DNA of 18,765 nucleotides from Pseudomonadota bacterium. Lineage in GTDB: Bacteria > Pseudomonadota > Alphaproteobacteria > Micavibrionales > UBA2020. Position 1 is the stretch's first letter. Each line of letters opens with the position of its first letter. Shown one piece after another: positions 8,154 to 14,354 of this stretch. Where the stretch lies: assembly GCA_023444705.1 (NCBI GenBank), contig JAEXMB010000032.1, positions 1 through 18,765 on the forward strand. The letters run 5' to 3'. The position numbers were made by a program, and so were the translations under genes. The notes under the pieces are model-generated. The model was given only the letters and a program-made list of their open reading frames with translations. It ran no database searches and had not been told where the DNA came from.

Positions 8154-9170
8154 TTAGTAGATGAGCTCATCTTCATCTTTCGTTCCGACAATGGTGATCT
8201 CGCCGCGATCGGCCAGATCTTTGGCAGTGCCAACCAGGCTTTGCTGCGCTTCTTCGACTTCCTTCAGGCGGACAGGGCCCATTGCGGCGATGTCTTCCTT
8301 CATGATCTTGGCCGCGCGCTCTGACATGTTGCTGAAGAACAGGTCTTTCATGCCATCCGAAGCGCCTTTGAGGGCGAGGGGCAGTTTTTCGCGGTCGGCG
8401 GAGCGGATGATGGTCTGGATCGCCGAAGGGTCGAGCTTGCCAAGATCCTCGAAAGTGAACATCAGCGAGCGGATCTTCTCGGCGCTTTCGGGGTTGCGCT
8501 CTTCCAGCGATCCCATGAACTTGGTTTCGACCGCGCGCTCGAGGTTGTTGAAAATCTCGGCCATGATCTCGTGGCTGTCGCGGCGGTTGGTGCGCGCAAG
8601 GTTGCTCATGAATTCGGTGCGCAGGGTGCGCTCGACATCGTCGAGGACTTCTTTTTGCACCGCTTCCATGCGCAGCATGCGCATGACGACTTCCATCGCA
8701 AAGCCTTCGGGCAGGTGGGAGAGAACGCGCGCCGCGTGTTCCGACGTGATCTTGGACAGGACCACCGCCACCGTCTGCGGGTATTCTTTTTGCAGGTAGT
8801 TGGCGAGGATTTCTTCCGACACGTTGGAGAGTTTTTCCCACATGGTGCGGCCGGCGGGACCGCGGATTTCCTCCATGATGGAGTTGACCTTGTCCTTGCC
8901 CAGCACCTTTTCCAGCAGGCGTTCGGTTGAATCCAGCGTGCCGATCAGCGAGTTGGTCGAGGTCATGTTCTCGGCGAATTCGATGAACAGGCGCTCGACG
9001 ACCTGCGAGCTGACCTTGCCGAGGTTGGACATGGTCTGCGACAGCTGGAGGATTTCCTCCTCGTCCAGCTGGCTGAAAATCTTGGCGGTTTGCTCCTCGC
9101 CGAGCGAGAGCAAAAGGATGGCCGATTTCTCGACGCCTGTAAGCGTGCGGTAGTCTTCCCTGACGCGCAT
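8154..9170 (-). CDS. fliG: Flagellar motor switch protein FliG
   Basis: 338 aa, the usual size. FliG sits on the MS ring, binds FliF through its N-terminal domain and meets the stator through its C-terminal charged helix. The opening LTGVEKSAILLLSLGEE is typical. EYPQT (129-133) is the alphaproteobacterial form of the EHPQT motif that binds FliM. MFTFEDL (237-243) marks the hinge before the C-terminal domain, whose torque helix (about 260-295) is rich in Arg, Lys, Asp and Glu. It starts 135 bases after fliF; GGGGGAG lies 12 bases before the ATG, a rather long spacing. The following gene, fliH, begins 13 bases after its stop. No residues look lost. Confidence 0.97.
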   Translation of the reverse strand: MRVREDYRTLTGVEKSAILLLSLGEEQTAKIFSQLDEEEILQLSQTMSNLGKVSSQVVERLFIEFAENMTSTNSLIGTLDSTERLLEKVLGKDKVNSIMEEIRGPAGRTMWEKLSNVSEEILANYLQKEYPQTVAVVLSKITSEHAARVLSHLPEGFAMEVVMRMLRMEAVQKEVLDDVERTLRTEFMSNLARTNRRDSHEIMAEIFNNLERAVETKFMGSLEERNPESAEKIRSLMFTFEDLGKLDPSAIQTIIRSADREKLPLALKGASDGMKDLFFSNMSERAAKIMKEDIAAMGPVRLKEVEEAQQSLVGTAKDLADRGEITIVGTKDEDELIY

Positions 9171-9305
9171 GTCTGTGTCGTTCTCCCCCTGGGGCGGCGC
9201 GCGGGGTGTGTCCGCGGTGCCTGCCGGTGTGCGTATCTCTTTCGTTTGTGTGGCCGTCTGCCTGTGCGGTCTCCCTCGACCTTCAGGCGGGCGGGTTTGG
9301 CGTTA

Positions 9306-11006
9306 TCAGCTTTCCTGCGACATCCACTGGCGGATGACGGAAATGGTTTCGGTCGGGTGGTTGGTCACCAGCTCCGTAATCTTCTGCACGCTGGAGGCAC
9401 GCACGCGGCCTTCGACGGCGCCCATATCCAGCATGGCGTCAAGTTCGCTGACCTCGCTGCTGCCGGGCAGGGCCATGCCGCCGGGGCCGGCCAGCTGCGG
9501 GGCTGCGGGGTTTTGCCCCAGCATCAGCGCAGCTTCACCCTGCGGGCTCAGCGCGTTGGCTTCGGCGGCGGCGGCCGCTGCGGTTTGCGTGAAGTGGGTG
9601 GCCAGCGGGCGCAGCACCAGCAAGACGATCAGCACGGCGACGATGCTCAGCGCCAGCGTTTCGGCGATGCCGATGATCTCGCTGCGCTCAAAGCCCATGA
9701 TGCGGTTGTCGGCGGGCGGTTCGAAGAAATCGGTTTCGGCGAACTGCATGTTGACGACCTCGACGGTGTCGCCGCGGCTTTCGTCAAAGCCGACGGCGGA
9801 TTTGACCAGGGTTGCGATCTTGTCGAGTTCTTCCTGCGAGCGGGGGCTGTAAACACGCGGCGGCTGCCAGTCGGCGGGCGCATCTTCGGGTTTTGTCACC
9901 GTGGTGTCGGGCGCATAGCGGCCATCGACAAGAACGGCGATCGACAGGCGCTTGACCTCGCCGCTTTCGCTGACGACGCTTTCGACGGTTTTGCTGATTT
10001 CGTAGTTGGTGACTTCCTCGGTGCGGTTGGTGCTGCTGCCCGCAACGCCGCCGGCGCCGGTTTCGGGCGGCAGGCCGGGCAGGTTGTTTTCAACCGATAC
10101 GCTGTTGGCGTTCGCGCCGGTGTTGTCCACGCTCTGGTCGGTAATGGCCTGGGTGGAGCGCACGACCTGTCCGTCGGGGTCGTAGCTTTCGGAATTGCGC
10201 GTGGTGACGTCGAAGTTCAGATCGGCGTTGACGGTGGTGCGGACCTTGCCAAAGCCGACGATGCGGCCGACCATCTCGTCGATGGAGCGCGTCAGGCGGC
10301 TTTCGTACTTGACCTTCGCCTCGTCGGCGCCGCGCACGGAACCGGGGCGGTCTTCTTCCTCGCCACGGGCGAGCAGGGTGCCGTTCTGGTCGATGATGGC
10401 GACGTTAACGGGCTTGAGCTGCGGCACGGCGGCGGCGACCAGATGCTGGATGGCCTGAATGTTTTCCTTGGTCATCGCGGCTTCGTTTTGCAGGCTCAGG
10501 AACACGCTGGCGGTGGCGGTGCGCGCCTCGCGGCTGAACAGCTCGCGCTCGGGCAATACCAGATGCACACGCGCGTCGCGGATGTTGTCGATGGTGCTGA
10601 TGGTGCGCGCCAGCTCACCCTCCATCGCGCGGACCTTGCTGATGTTCTGCTGAAAGCTGGTGGTGCCAAACGATTGCTTCTGGTCGAAAATTTCGTAGCC
10701 GATGGAGCCTTTGCGCGGCAGGCCGTCCTGGGCCAGCAACATGCGCGCGCGGCTGACATCCTTTTGGTTGACGGCGACTTCGCTACCGTTGTTGCGCAGC
10801 TCGTAGGGGATGTTGGCGGTATCAAGGCGCGTTGAAATTTCCGTGGCGTCACGCGACGACAGCTCGCCGTAGAGCATGGTCATGTCCGGCGCGTTTGAAC
10901 GCCCGACGATGAAAAGAAGAAAGATGATCAGGCCGAAAAATGTCAGGCCCATCATTGCCAGACGGCCAGGGCCCATGTTCCTAAAAGTTTCAAGAAGTTG
11001 ATCCAC
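9306..11006 (-). CDS. fliF: Flagellar MS-ring protein FliF
   Basis: 566 aa from a GTG start. FliF forms the membrane MS ring on which the motor, rod and export gate assemble. The first transmembrane helix is at about 17-35 (MMGLTFFGLIIFLLFIVG). Ring-building motifs follow in the periplasmic part (LYGELSSRDATEI, VAVNQKDVSRARMLLAQDGLP, RVHLVLPERELFSRE). The second helix is at about 446-466, and the C-terminal FliG-binding peptide (about 524-566) ends VIRQWMSQES. I chose GTG at 11006 because GAGGGG stands seven bases before it and the product begins directly with the family-like QLLETFRNMGPGR. An in-frame TTG 33 codons upstream would add an unlikely leader. It is the first gene of the fliF-to-flhG operon. 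A candidate promoter lies about 110 bases upstream. Confidence 0.96.
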   Translation of the reverse strand: MDQLLETFRNMGPGRLAMMGLTFFGLIIFLLFIVGRSNAPDMTMLYGELSSRDATEISTRLDTANIPYELRNNGSEVAVNQKDVSRARMLLAQDGLPRKGSIGYEIFDQKQSFGTTSFQQNISKVRAMEGELARTISTIDNIRDARVHLVLPERELFSREARTATASVFLSLQNEAAMTKENIQAIQHLVAAAVPQLKPVNVAIIDQNGTLLARGEEEDRPGSVRGADEAKVKYESRLTRSIDEMVGRIVGFGKVRTTVNADLNFDVTTRNSESYDPDGQVVRSTQAITDQSVDNTGANANSVSVENNLPGLPPETGAGGVAGSSTNRTEEVTNYEISKTVESVVSESGEVKRLSIAVLVDGRYAPDTTVTKPEDAPADWQPPRVYSPRSQEELDKIATLVKSAVGFDESRGDTVEVVNMQFAETDFFEPPADNRIMGFERSEIIGIAETLALSIVAVLIVLLVLRPLATHFTQTAAAAAAEANALSPQGEAALMLGQNPAAPQLAGPGGMALPGSSEVSELDAMLDMGAVEGRVRASSVQKITELVTNHPTETISVIRQWMSQES

Positions 11007-11116
11007 GTTCTTTCCCCTCGATGCCGCATGACGCCCCACACTGTGGATGGTCGCGTATGCTTTCTGGCAGCCCCAATAATCTTGTGCGGTGTAACCCCAT
11101 ATCAACCGCGTTTATT

Positions 11117-11145
11117 AATGTAGCGAATTTCACGCCACTAGGCAA
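11117..11145 (-). promoter_or_regulatory. Candidate fliF promoter
   Basis: On the minus strand TTGCCT (-35, 4 of 6 to consensus) is followed after 17 bases by TACATT (-10, 4 of 6), about 110 bases before the fliF start. In the same place TGGCGTGAAATTCGCT (11122-11137) satisfies the GG-N10-GC rule of sigma-54 promoters with three mismatches. The two readings exclude each other. Caulobacter fliF uses the housekeeping sigma factor, which favours the first. Confidence 0.35.
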
Positions 11146-11154
11146 ATTTTGCCT
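11140..11154. promoter_or_regulatory. Perfect inverted repeat upstream of fliF
   Basis: Arms AGGCAAA and TTTGCCT are separated by a single base, giving 15 bases of dyad symmetry. The repeat overlaps the proposed -35 element of the fliF promoter, where a repressor or activator dimer could bind. The symmetry is seen; operator function is inference. Confidence 0.4.
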
Positions 11155-11274
11155 CATCTCCGTTTTCCGCGCCCTGATCGGCTGTTTTGCAACCTGTGGC
11201 AGGGGATACGTCTGGAAGACATGCACGAAGCATGCCGCATGCGCGTGGAGCGGGATAATTCAAGTCTAGCACCC

Positions 11275-11480
11275 CCAGTATTGCAAAACAGATAATAAAC
11301 CGTTGTTTTTTATATAGTTTTTATGATTTTACAGCTGTATGCGGTAAGTATTTAATTGGTTAACAAAAAGTAAATATTGTATTAACAAAGTATTAATTAA
11401 CATTTGAATTAAAAATAACCAGTATTTTCAGGGTAATAAATGCTGTTTTTGATGTTTTTTACTTGAAAAATGATGACTTT
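11275..11480. other. AT-rich island in the divergent region
   Basis: About 200 bases consisting mostly of A and T, with many TTAA and AATT steps, inside an otherwise GC-rich window. No open frame of note lies within it. Such stretches often mark promoters, sites for bending or silencing proteins, or CtrA-type regulation. The composition is directly visible; the role is not. Confidence 0.7.
11382..11396. promoter_or_regulatory. CtrA-like box TTAA-N7-TTAA
   Basis: TTAACAAAGTATTAA fits the CtrA full-site pattern TTAA-N7-TTAA exactly. CtrA controls flagellar genes in many alphaproteobacteria. Because the surrounding island is extremely AT-rich, a chance match is likely enough to keep confidence low. 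It lies about 376 bases from fliF and 302 from the FlaG-like gene. Confidence 0.3.
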
Positions 11481-11491
11481 ATCTGTAGTAT
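11463..11491 (+). promoter_or_regulatory. Candidate promoter toward the FlaG-like gene
   Basis: TTGAAA (-35, 5 of 6) and TAGTAT (-10, 4 of 6) are separated by exactly 17 bases at the edge of the AT-rich island. Transcription from here would give a leader of about 200 bases before the ATG at 11698. AT-rich sequence produces such matches easily. Confidence 0.35.
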
Positions 11492-11592
11492 TAAAAGTGT
11501 AGGAAAGGGCTTCCTGCGACTCGCTTTTGCCCGTGGTCAATGTCAGGACGATGACCGCACGGCAGGCGCCGCCAGATGCCTTTCACCCGGCG

Positions 11593-11613
11593 GATGTTGT
11601 TGTCAGCAACATC
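11593..11613 (+). other. Inverted repeat in the FlaG-like leader
   Basis: Arms GATGTTG and CAACATC with a 7-base spacer, about 85 bases before the FlaG-like ATG. A smaller repeat (AGGAA / TTCCT, 11501-11515) lies further upstream. They could be RNA hairpins in a long leader or a protein-binding site. No T-run follows. Confidence 0.4.
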
Positions 11614-11697
11614 ACCTTTGTCAGAGGGCCGGAGGAAAGTGCGGATACGCGGTGCGGACGGCAAGTCTCTCGGGGCCGTGCATTGGGATCATAGAAC

Positions 11698-12168
11698 ATG
11701 ATAGATGCTGTCAGTAATACGTCTTCTGTAAGTGCGGGGGTCACGCAACGGTCTGTGCCTCAGGCCAGTGCGCCTTCTGCCGGGGGTGCCACGCTTCAGG
11801 CGGCCATCAGCGTTCAGGCGTCGCCGGTAGGCACGCCGCGCATCCGCATCGATAACACTCTTGATATGGCGATCATCGAATACCGCTCCGCCGAGGGCGA
11901 TGTCGTCCATCAATACCCGACCGAAGCGCAAATCCAGGCCTTCAGCCGCGCTGCGGAAACCGAAGCCCGTCAAGCGCAGGCCGCACAGGCGGCCACGCCG
12001 CAACCCGCGGCCGAGGCAACTGTTGCCGACATTCCCGATGCACCGCAAGTTGCGCAACCCGCACCTGCGACATCGGCAGATGCAGCGCCTGCTACTTCGG
12101 TGAACGTAACGTCGGACGGTGGCAGCGTGCCTGCCTACAGTTCTTCCTCGCAAGTGGTGACGGTTTAG
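11698..12168 (+). CDS. FlaG-like flagellar protein
   Basis: 156 aa, the only convincing gene on the plus strand. One conserved-looking block at about residues 48-83 (RIRIDNTLDMAIIEYRSAEG, then VVHQYPTEAQIQAF) has the FlaG-family pattern: a beta-rich segment, then a G-(D/E)-V-(V/I)-x-Q-(I/Y)-P turn, then a short helix. FlaG proteins are small flagellar proteins, often near flagellin or fliD, that affect filament length in some species. The N-terminal 45 residues are Ser/Ala/Val-rich and the last 70 are Ala/Gln/Pro/Thr-rich without predicted structure. No signal peptide or membrane segment is seen. The ATG at 11698 has only a weak GGGA about ten bases upstream. It converges on flaF and shares a terminator with it. 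That it is coding is likely; FlaG is a moderate-confidence family call. Confidence 0.65.
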   Translation: MIDAVSNTSSVSAGVTQRSVPQASAPSAGGATLQAAISVQASPVGTPRIRIDNTLDMAIIEYRSAEGDVVHQYPTEAQIQAFSRAAETEARQAQAAQAATPQPAAEATVADIPDAPQVAQPAPATSADAAPATSVNVTSDGGSVPAYSSSSQVVTV

Positions 12169-12187
12169 ACCGTTGCTCTGCGTCCAA

Positions 12188-12222
12188 TAAAAAAACCGCC
12201 GGGTTCAATCCGGCGGTTTTTT
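12188..12222. terminator. Bidirectional intrinsic terminator between the FlaG-like gene and flaF
   Basis: Arms CCGCCGG (12196-12202) and CCGGCGG (12210-12216) with a 7-base loop are flanked by an A-run on the left and a T-run on the right. It therefore works for transcripts arriving from either side: the FlaG-like gene from the left and flbT-flaF from the right. Confidence 0.92.
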
Positions 12223-12244
12223 ATTGTGTCGGTGACGGACTGGC

Positions 12245-12706
12245 TCAGGCCGTGCTGTCTGTTTTCAGCGACGCGCCATTGGCGGGTGCTTGCGGGGGCG
12301 CAGCTGGTGCCTGCGATGCCGCCTTCAACAGCCCCGAGGCGATGTTGCGGTTGATGTCGATCAGCACGCGGATTTTCTCGGGCTTGGTGTCGGCAAGAAC
12401 GTCGATCGTACGCTTGAAGACAAAAGTGCCGAGCGAGGCGATGTTGTTCTTGATCTCCTGTGGCAGGGGATGTTCTTCGTTCATGGTTTCCGAGATGAAC
12501 AGCGTCCAAAGCTTCTGGTTGTACTCGACAGCCTCGCTGATCTCTTCGAGCGTGGGCTTCTCGCCGTTGTTCAGGCGCTCGGCCAGTTGCTCAAGACGGT
12601 GGGCGGCCTTCATCAGGACCTTGCCCTCCAGTGCGCGCTGGTCGGTGGCGGCGGCGGTGTTCGAATACGCGTCGCTGGCGTTGTGATAGGGGTTACTAGC
12701 TGGCAC
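12245..12706 (-). CDS. flaF: Flagellar biosynthesis regulator FlaF
   Basis: 153 aa. FlaF is an alphaproteobacterial protein that promotes flagellin production or secretion, opposing FlbT. The core is helical: ALEGKVLMKAAHRLEQLAER, then EAVEYNQKLWTLFISE, then PLPQEIKNNIASLGTFVFKRT, then LIDINRNIASGLL, which follow the FlaF family order (the Q-LW-LF and I-x-N-I-A-S-L-x-x-F-V motifs). The N-terminal NPYHNASDAY matches the tyrosine-containing start of family members. The frame starts with GTG at 12706 and overlaps the end of flbT by 11 bases, suggesting coupled translation. The product is somewhat longer than the roughly 120 aa common in the family because of an Ala/Pro tail (about 130-153). It ends just before the shared terminator. 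Confidence 0.92.
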   Translation of the reverse strand: MPASNPYHNASDAYSNTAAATDQRALEGKVLMKAAHRLEQLAERLNNGEKPTLEEISEAVEYNQKLWTLFISETMNEEHPLPQEIKNNIASLGTFVFKRTIDVLADTKPEKIRVLIDINRNIASGLLKAASQAPAAPPQAPANGASLKTDSTA

Positions 12707-13082
12707 GGGCGATCAACTCCTGTTCATGGTCAATCAGGTTGCGCGCTTCTTTCAGCGCCTTGTAATAGCTGCCGTTGAGAATATGGTCGTTGATGACCAT
12801 GAAGAACGTCGTGGTGCTGGGGGCGGCGTCCTGGATCTCGCGGATCTGCTGGAAGTAGAGATCATGCAGCGAAGCGGGATCTTTTGACAGGTACATCAGC
12901 TGCACGGTCAGGTAGATGCGCTTGCAGGGCGAGTTCGCCTCGTCCTCGCGCATGATGTCTTTCTCGCGCAGGATCGGTGCGTCGCCTTCGATGTGCAGGC
13001 GGGTGCGGGTATCGTCGTTGGTGATGAGGGCCGTGCCGATAATGACGCGTTCGGACGGTTTCAGATCAATGATCAGTGCCAT
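12696..13082 (-). CDS. flbT: Flagellin post-transcriptional regulator FlbT
   Basis: 128 aa, normal for the family. In Caulobacter FlbT binds the 5' leader of flagellin mRNA and promotes its decay until the hook is finished. The sequence is recognisably FlbT: LKPSERVIIGTALI, then RTRLHIEGDAPILREKDIM, then CKRIYLTVQLMYL, then HDLYFQQIREI, and the C-terminal YYKALKEARNLIDHEQELI. The ATG at 13082 has a strong AGGAGAG ribosome-binding site. It lies 169 bases downstream of flagellin, from which it is separated by a terminator-like hairpin, so it may be transcribed by read-through or from its own start. Its leader contains a hairpin (13104-13120). flaF overlaps its 3' end. Confidence 0.95.
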   Translation of the reverse strand: MALIIDLKPSERVIIGTALITNDDTRTRLHIEGDAPILREKDIMREDEANSPCKRIYLTVQLMYLSKDPASLHDLYFQQIREIQDAAPSTTTFFMVINDHILNGSYYKALKEARNLIDHEQELIARAS

Positions 13083-13103
13083 GAGATTCTCTCCTGTATG
13101 TTA

Positions 13104-13120
13104 TGCGGAGTCCTTCCGCA
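13104..13120 (-). other. Hairpin in the flbT leader
   Basis: Arms TGCGGA and TCCGCA enclose a 5-base loop, ending 22 bases before the flbT start codon. On the RNA the loop reads AGGAC, resembling a decoy ribosome-binding sequence. No T-run follows, so it is not a terminator. Since FlbT is an RNA-binding regulator, self-control through this element is conceivable but unproven. Confidence 0.5.
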
Positions 13121-13184
13121 CCTCTTGATACTACCAGTATGCATTGATTTGGTTAAAAAATTTCTAAAAACAAGGGGTAGGGCG

Positions 13185-13213
13185 AAAAAAGAACAGGCGG
13201 GGTTTCCCCCGCC
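13185..13213 (-). terminator. Terminator-like hairpin after flagellin
   Basis: Arms GGCGGGG (13196-13202) and CCCCGCC (13207-13213), 4-base loop, with TGTTC and then six Ts on the minus strand about 40 bases after the flagellin stop. The T-run is offset by five bases from the stem, so termination may be partial and allow read-through into flbT. Confidence 0.75.
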
Positions 13214-13251
13214 GGCGTTTTTGTTTGTTCCCGATGTCTCGGGCGACCAGG

Positions 13252-14091
13252 TTAGAACAGTCGCAGAATGGACTGCTGAGCCTGAGAAGCCAGCGACAGC
13301 GAAGTAACACCCAGCTGTTGTGCGGTCTGCAGCGAGAGCAGTTTCGCACCTTCTTCGTTCTGGTCGGCGAGGACAAGCTTGTCCGAACCTTCCTTCAGGG
13401 TGTTGATCATGTTCTTGGTGAACTCTTCGCGGGTCTGCAACGTGGTCAGGTTGGTACCGAAGGTACGTGCCTGAGCGCGCAGATCGTTGATCGCCTGATC
13501 CAGTTCTGCGATAGAGGCCTGGATGGTGGAGGCGTCGCTGAAGTCGGCGTTGGCCAGCGTGATGCCGGTACCGCCGTTTGCGAGGTCGTAGTTGACGCCA
13601 GTGATGGCAAGGGTGTCCGAACCGTCTTCGTTGAAGACAACGGTTTGGCTACCACCGGCCAGCAGGTTGGTACCACGGTAGCCCGCATCGTTCGCATAGC
13701 TTGCGAATTGGGTGCGAAGCGCATCGAAGTTGTTCTCGAGCGAGGTTTGGTCAGCGGGGGCGTTGGTGCCGCCACCAGCCGCGTTGGCCTGGTCGAGCGC
13801 TTCCTGAGCAAGTGCACGCATCTGCTCAAGAGTTGAACTCATCGAGGTGATACCTTGATCGGCGGCTTTCAGCGTCTGGATGGCCTGGCCGATACCGTCA
13901 AGACGGCCCGTCAGGTCATTGGCGCGGAAGTTCACCGATTGCGATGCGAAGAAGTTACCTGCGTTGTCGAGCGCGCTGTTGACTTTTTTACCGGTCGCAA
14001 GACGGCCCGTGGTGATGTCCATGTTCTTCTGGATGCCCTGGAGGCTCAGAAGGTTGGAACGCATAGCAGCAGTAAGGGTTACGTTTGACAT
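13252..14091 (-). CDS. fliC: Flagellin
   Basis: 279 aa. This is the filament subunit, secreted by the flagellar export apparatus. The N-terminal D0/D1 region (about 1-140) contains LLSLQGIQKNMDITTGRLATG and KVNSALDNAGNFF, the alphaproteobacterial equivalent of the RINSAKDDAAG motif. The C-terminal D1/D0 helices (about 200-279) include RAQARTFGTNLTTLQTREEF and end in QQSILRLF. The middle is only about 60 residues, so the surface D2/D3 domains of larger flagellins are absent. The start ATG at 14091 has AAAGGA seven bases upstream. It is the only flagellin in the window and is followed by flbT and flaF, as in many alphaproteobacteria. Alphaproteobacteria often carry further flagellin copies elsewhere, so the symbol could differ (for example a flj name). 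Confidence 0.96.
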   Translation of the reverse strand: MSNVTLTAAMRSNLLSLQGIQKNMDITTGRLATGKKVNSALDNAGNFFASQSVNFRANDLTGRLDGIGQAIQTLKAADQGITSMSSTLEQMRALAQEALDQANAAGGGTNAPADQTSLENNFDALRTQFASYANDAGYRGTNLLAGGSQTVVFNEDGSDTLAITGVNYDLANGGTGITLANADFSDASTIQASIAELDQAINDLRAQARTFGTNLTTLQTREEFTKNMINTLKEGSDKLVLADQNEEGAKLLSLQTAQQLGVTSLSLASQAQQSILRLF

Positions 14092-14105
14092 GACAGGATC
14101 CTTTC

Positions 14106-14159
14106 CTAGGAATGTGTGTCGGTAGTTGCGTTGGGGCGTCGGGATACTCCGTCAGCCAT
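14106..14159 (-). CDS. Putative 17-residue leader peptide upstream of flagellin
   Basis: ATG at 14159 opens a 17-codon frame (MADGVSRRPNATTDTHS) ending in TAG at 14106-14108. GAGAGG stands seven bases before the ATG, an excellent ribosome-binding site. The stop codon is one base from the flagellin Shine-Dalgarno sequence (14099-14104), so a terminating ribosome would either block or feed flagellin initiation. The frame and signals are seen directly. Translation is not proven, and it would be absent if transcription starts downstream of 14159. Confidence 0.35.
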   Translation of the reverse strand: MADGVSRRPNATTDTHS

Positions 14160-14322
14160 AGTTTATCCTCTCACAGGCTGGTTAATATTTGGTTTATTTT
14201 GCCTGCCTGCGCCAGTGATTTGCGGTTTTTTAGGCGAATAAAATTGTCATTTTTTTATCTGCTCGGCGTTCAGTTTTATGGGGCTGGGTGTGGCGACTGA
14301 TTCGCTTTTTATGTGCTGATGC

Positions 14323-14354
14323 AAAAACCCCCGCTGGCGTTCTGCCGGCGGGGG
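14323..14354 (-). terminator. Intrinsic terminator of flgE
   Basis: An 11-bp stem with one G-T pair (arms 14328-14338 and 14344-14354, CCCCCGC against GCGGGGG at the base) and a 5-base loop, followed on the minus strand by five Ts. It lies 70 bases after the flgE stop and separates hook from filament transcription. Four Ts on the other side could also make it work in the plus direction. Confidence 0.9.

Larger units (their letters stand above)
11007..11697. other. Divergent intergenic region between fliF and the FlaG-like gene
   Basis: 691 bases without a confident gene. The part next to fliF (11007-11270) is of mixed composition and holds a candidate promoter with an inverted repeat, plus two GCATGC palindromes at 11230-11235 and 11237-11242. 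The middle (about 11275-11480) is extremely AT-rich. The part next to the FlaG-like gene (about 11495-11697) returns to normal composition and holds two small hairpin-forming repeats and a doubtful 47-codon frame. This is the only place in the window where genes diverge, so it probably contains promoters for both directions. Confidence 0.7.

Noticed and set aside
8141..8233. Longer FliH starting upstream inside fliG
   Set aside because: It would overlap the end of fliG by about 80 bases. The ATG at 8140 has a ribosome-binding sequence and a normal N-terminus.
9090..10835. A 581-codon plus-strand frame opposite fliF and the start of fliG
   Set aside because: It is a shadow of fliF in GC-rich DNA. 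It is low-complexity in Gly/Ala/Val/Asp with no family motif.
11007..11105. Longer FliF starting with TTG at 11105
   Set aside because: The GTG at 11006 has a well-placed GAGGGG and gives the family-like N-terminus. The 33 extra residues do not resemble FliF.
11230..11242. Two closely spaced GCATGC palindromes
   Set aside because: They are short palindromes with no clear relation to a promoter. Two copies are not enough to call a repeat element.
11463..11717. An 84-codon plus-strand frame before the FlaG-like gene
   Set aside because: It overlaps the FlaG-like start in another frame, is unusually Cys-rich and has no ribosome-binding site.
14153..14168. Sigma-54 promoter directly in front of flagellin
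   Set aside because: Only the GG-N10-GC rule is met. The flanking bases of both elements fit poorly, and it overlaps the short upstream ORF. Not strong enough to annotate.
14163..14170. Sigma-28-like -10 (GAGGATAA on the minus strand) before flagellin
   Set aside because: It resembles GCCGATAA only partly. No TAAA element lies at the 15-base spacing, and the sequence is better explained as a ribosome-binding site for the short ORF.
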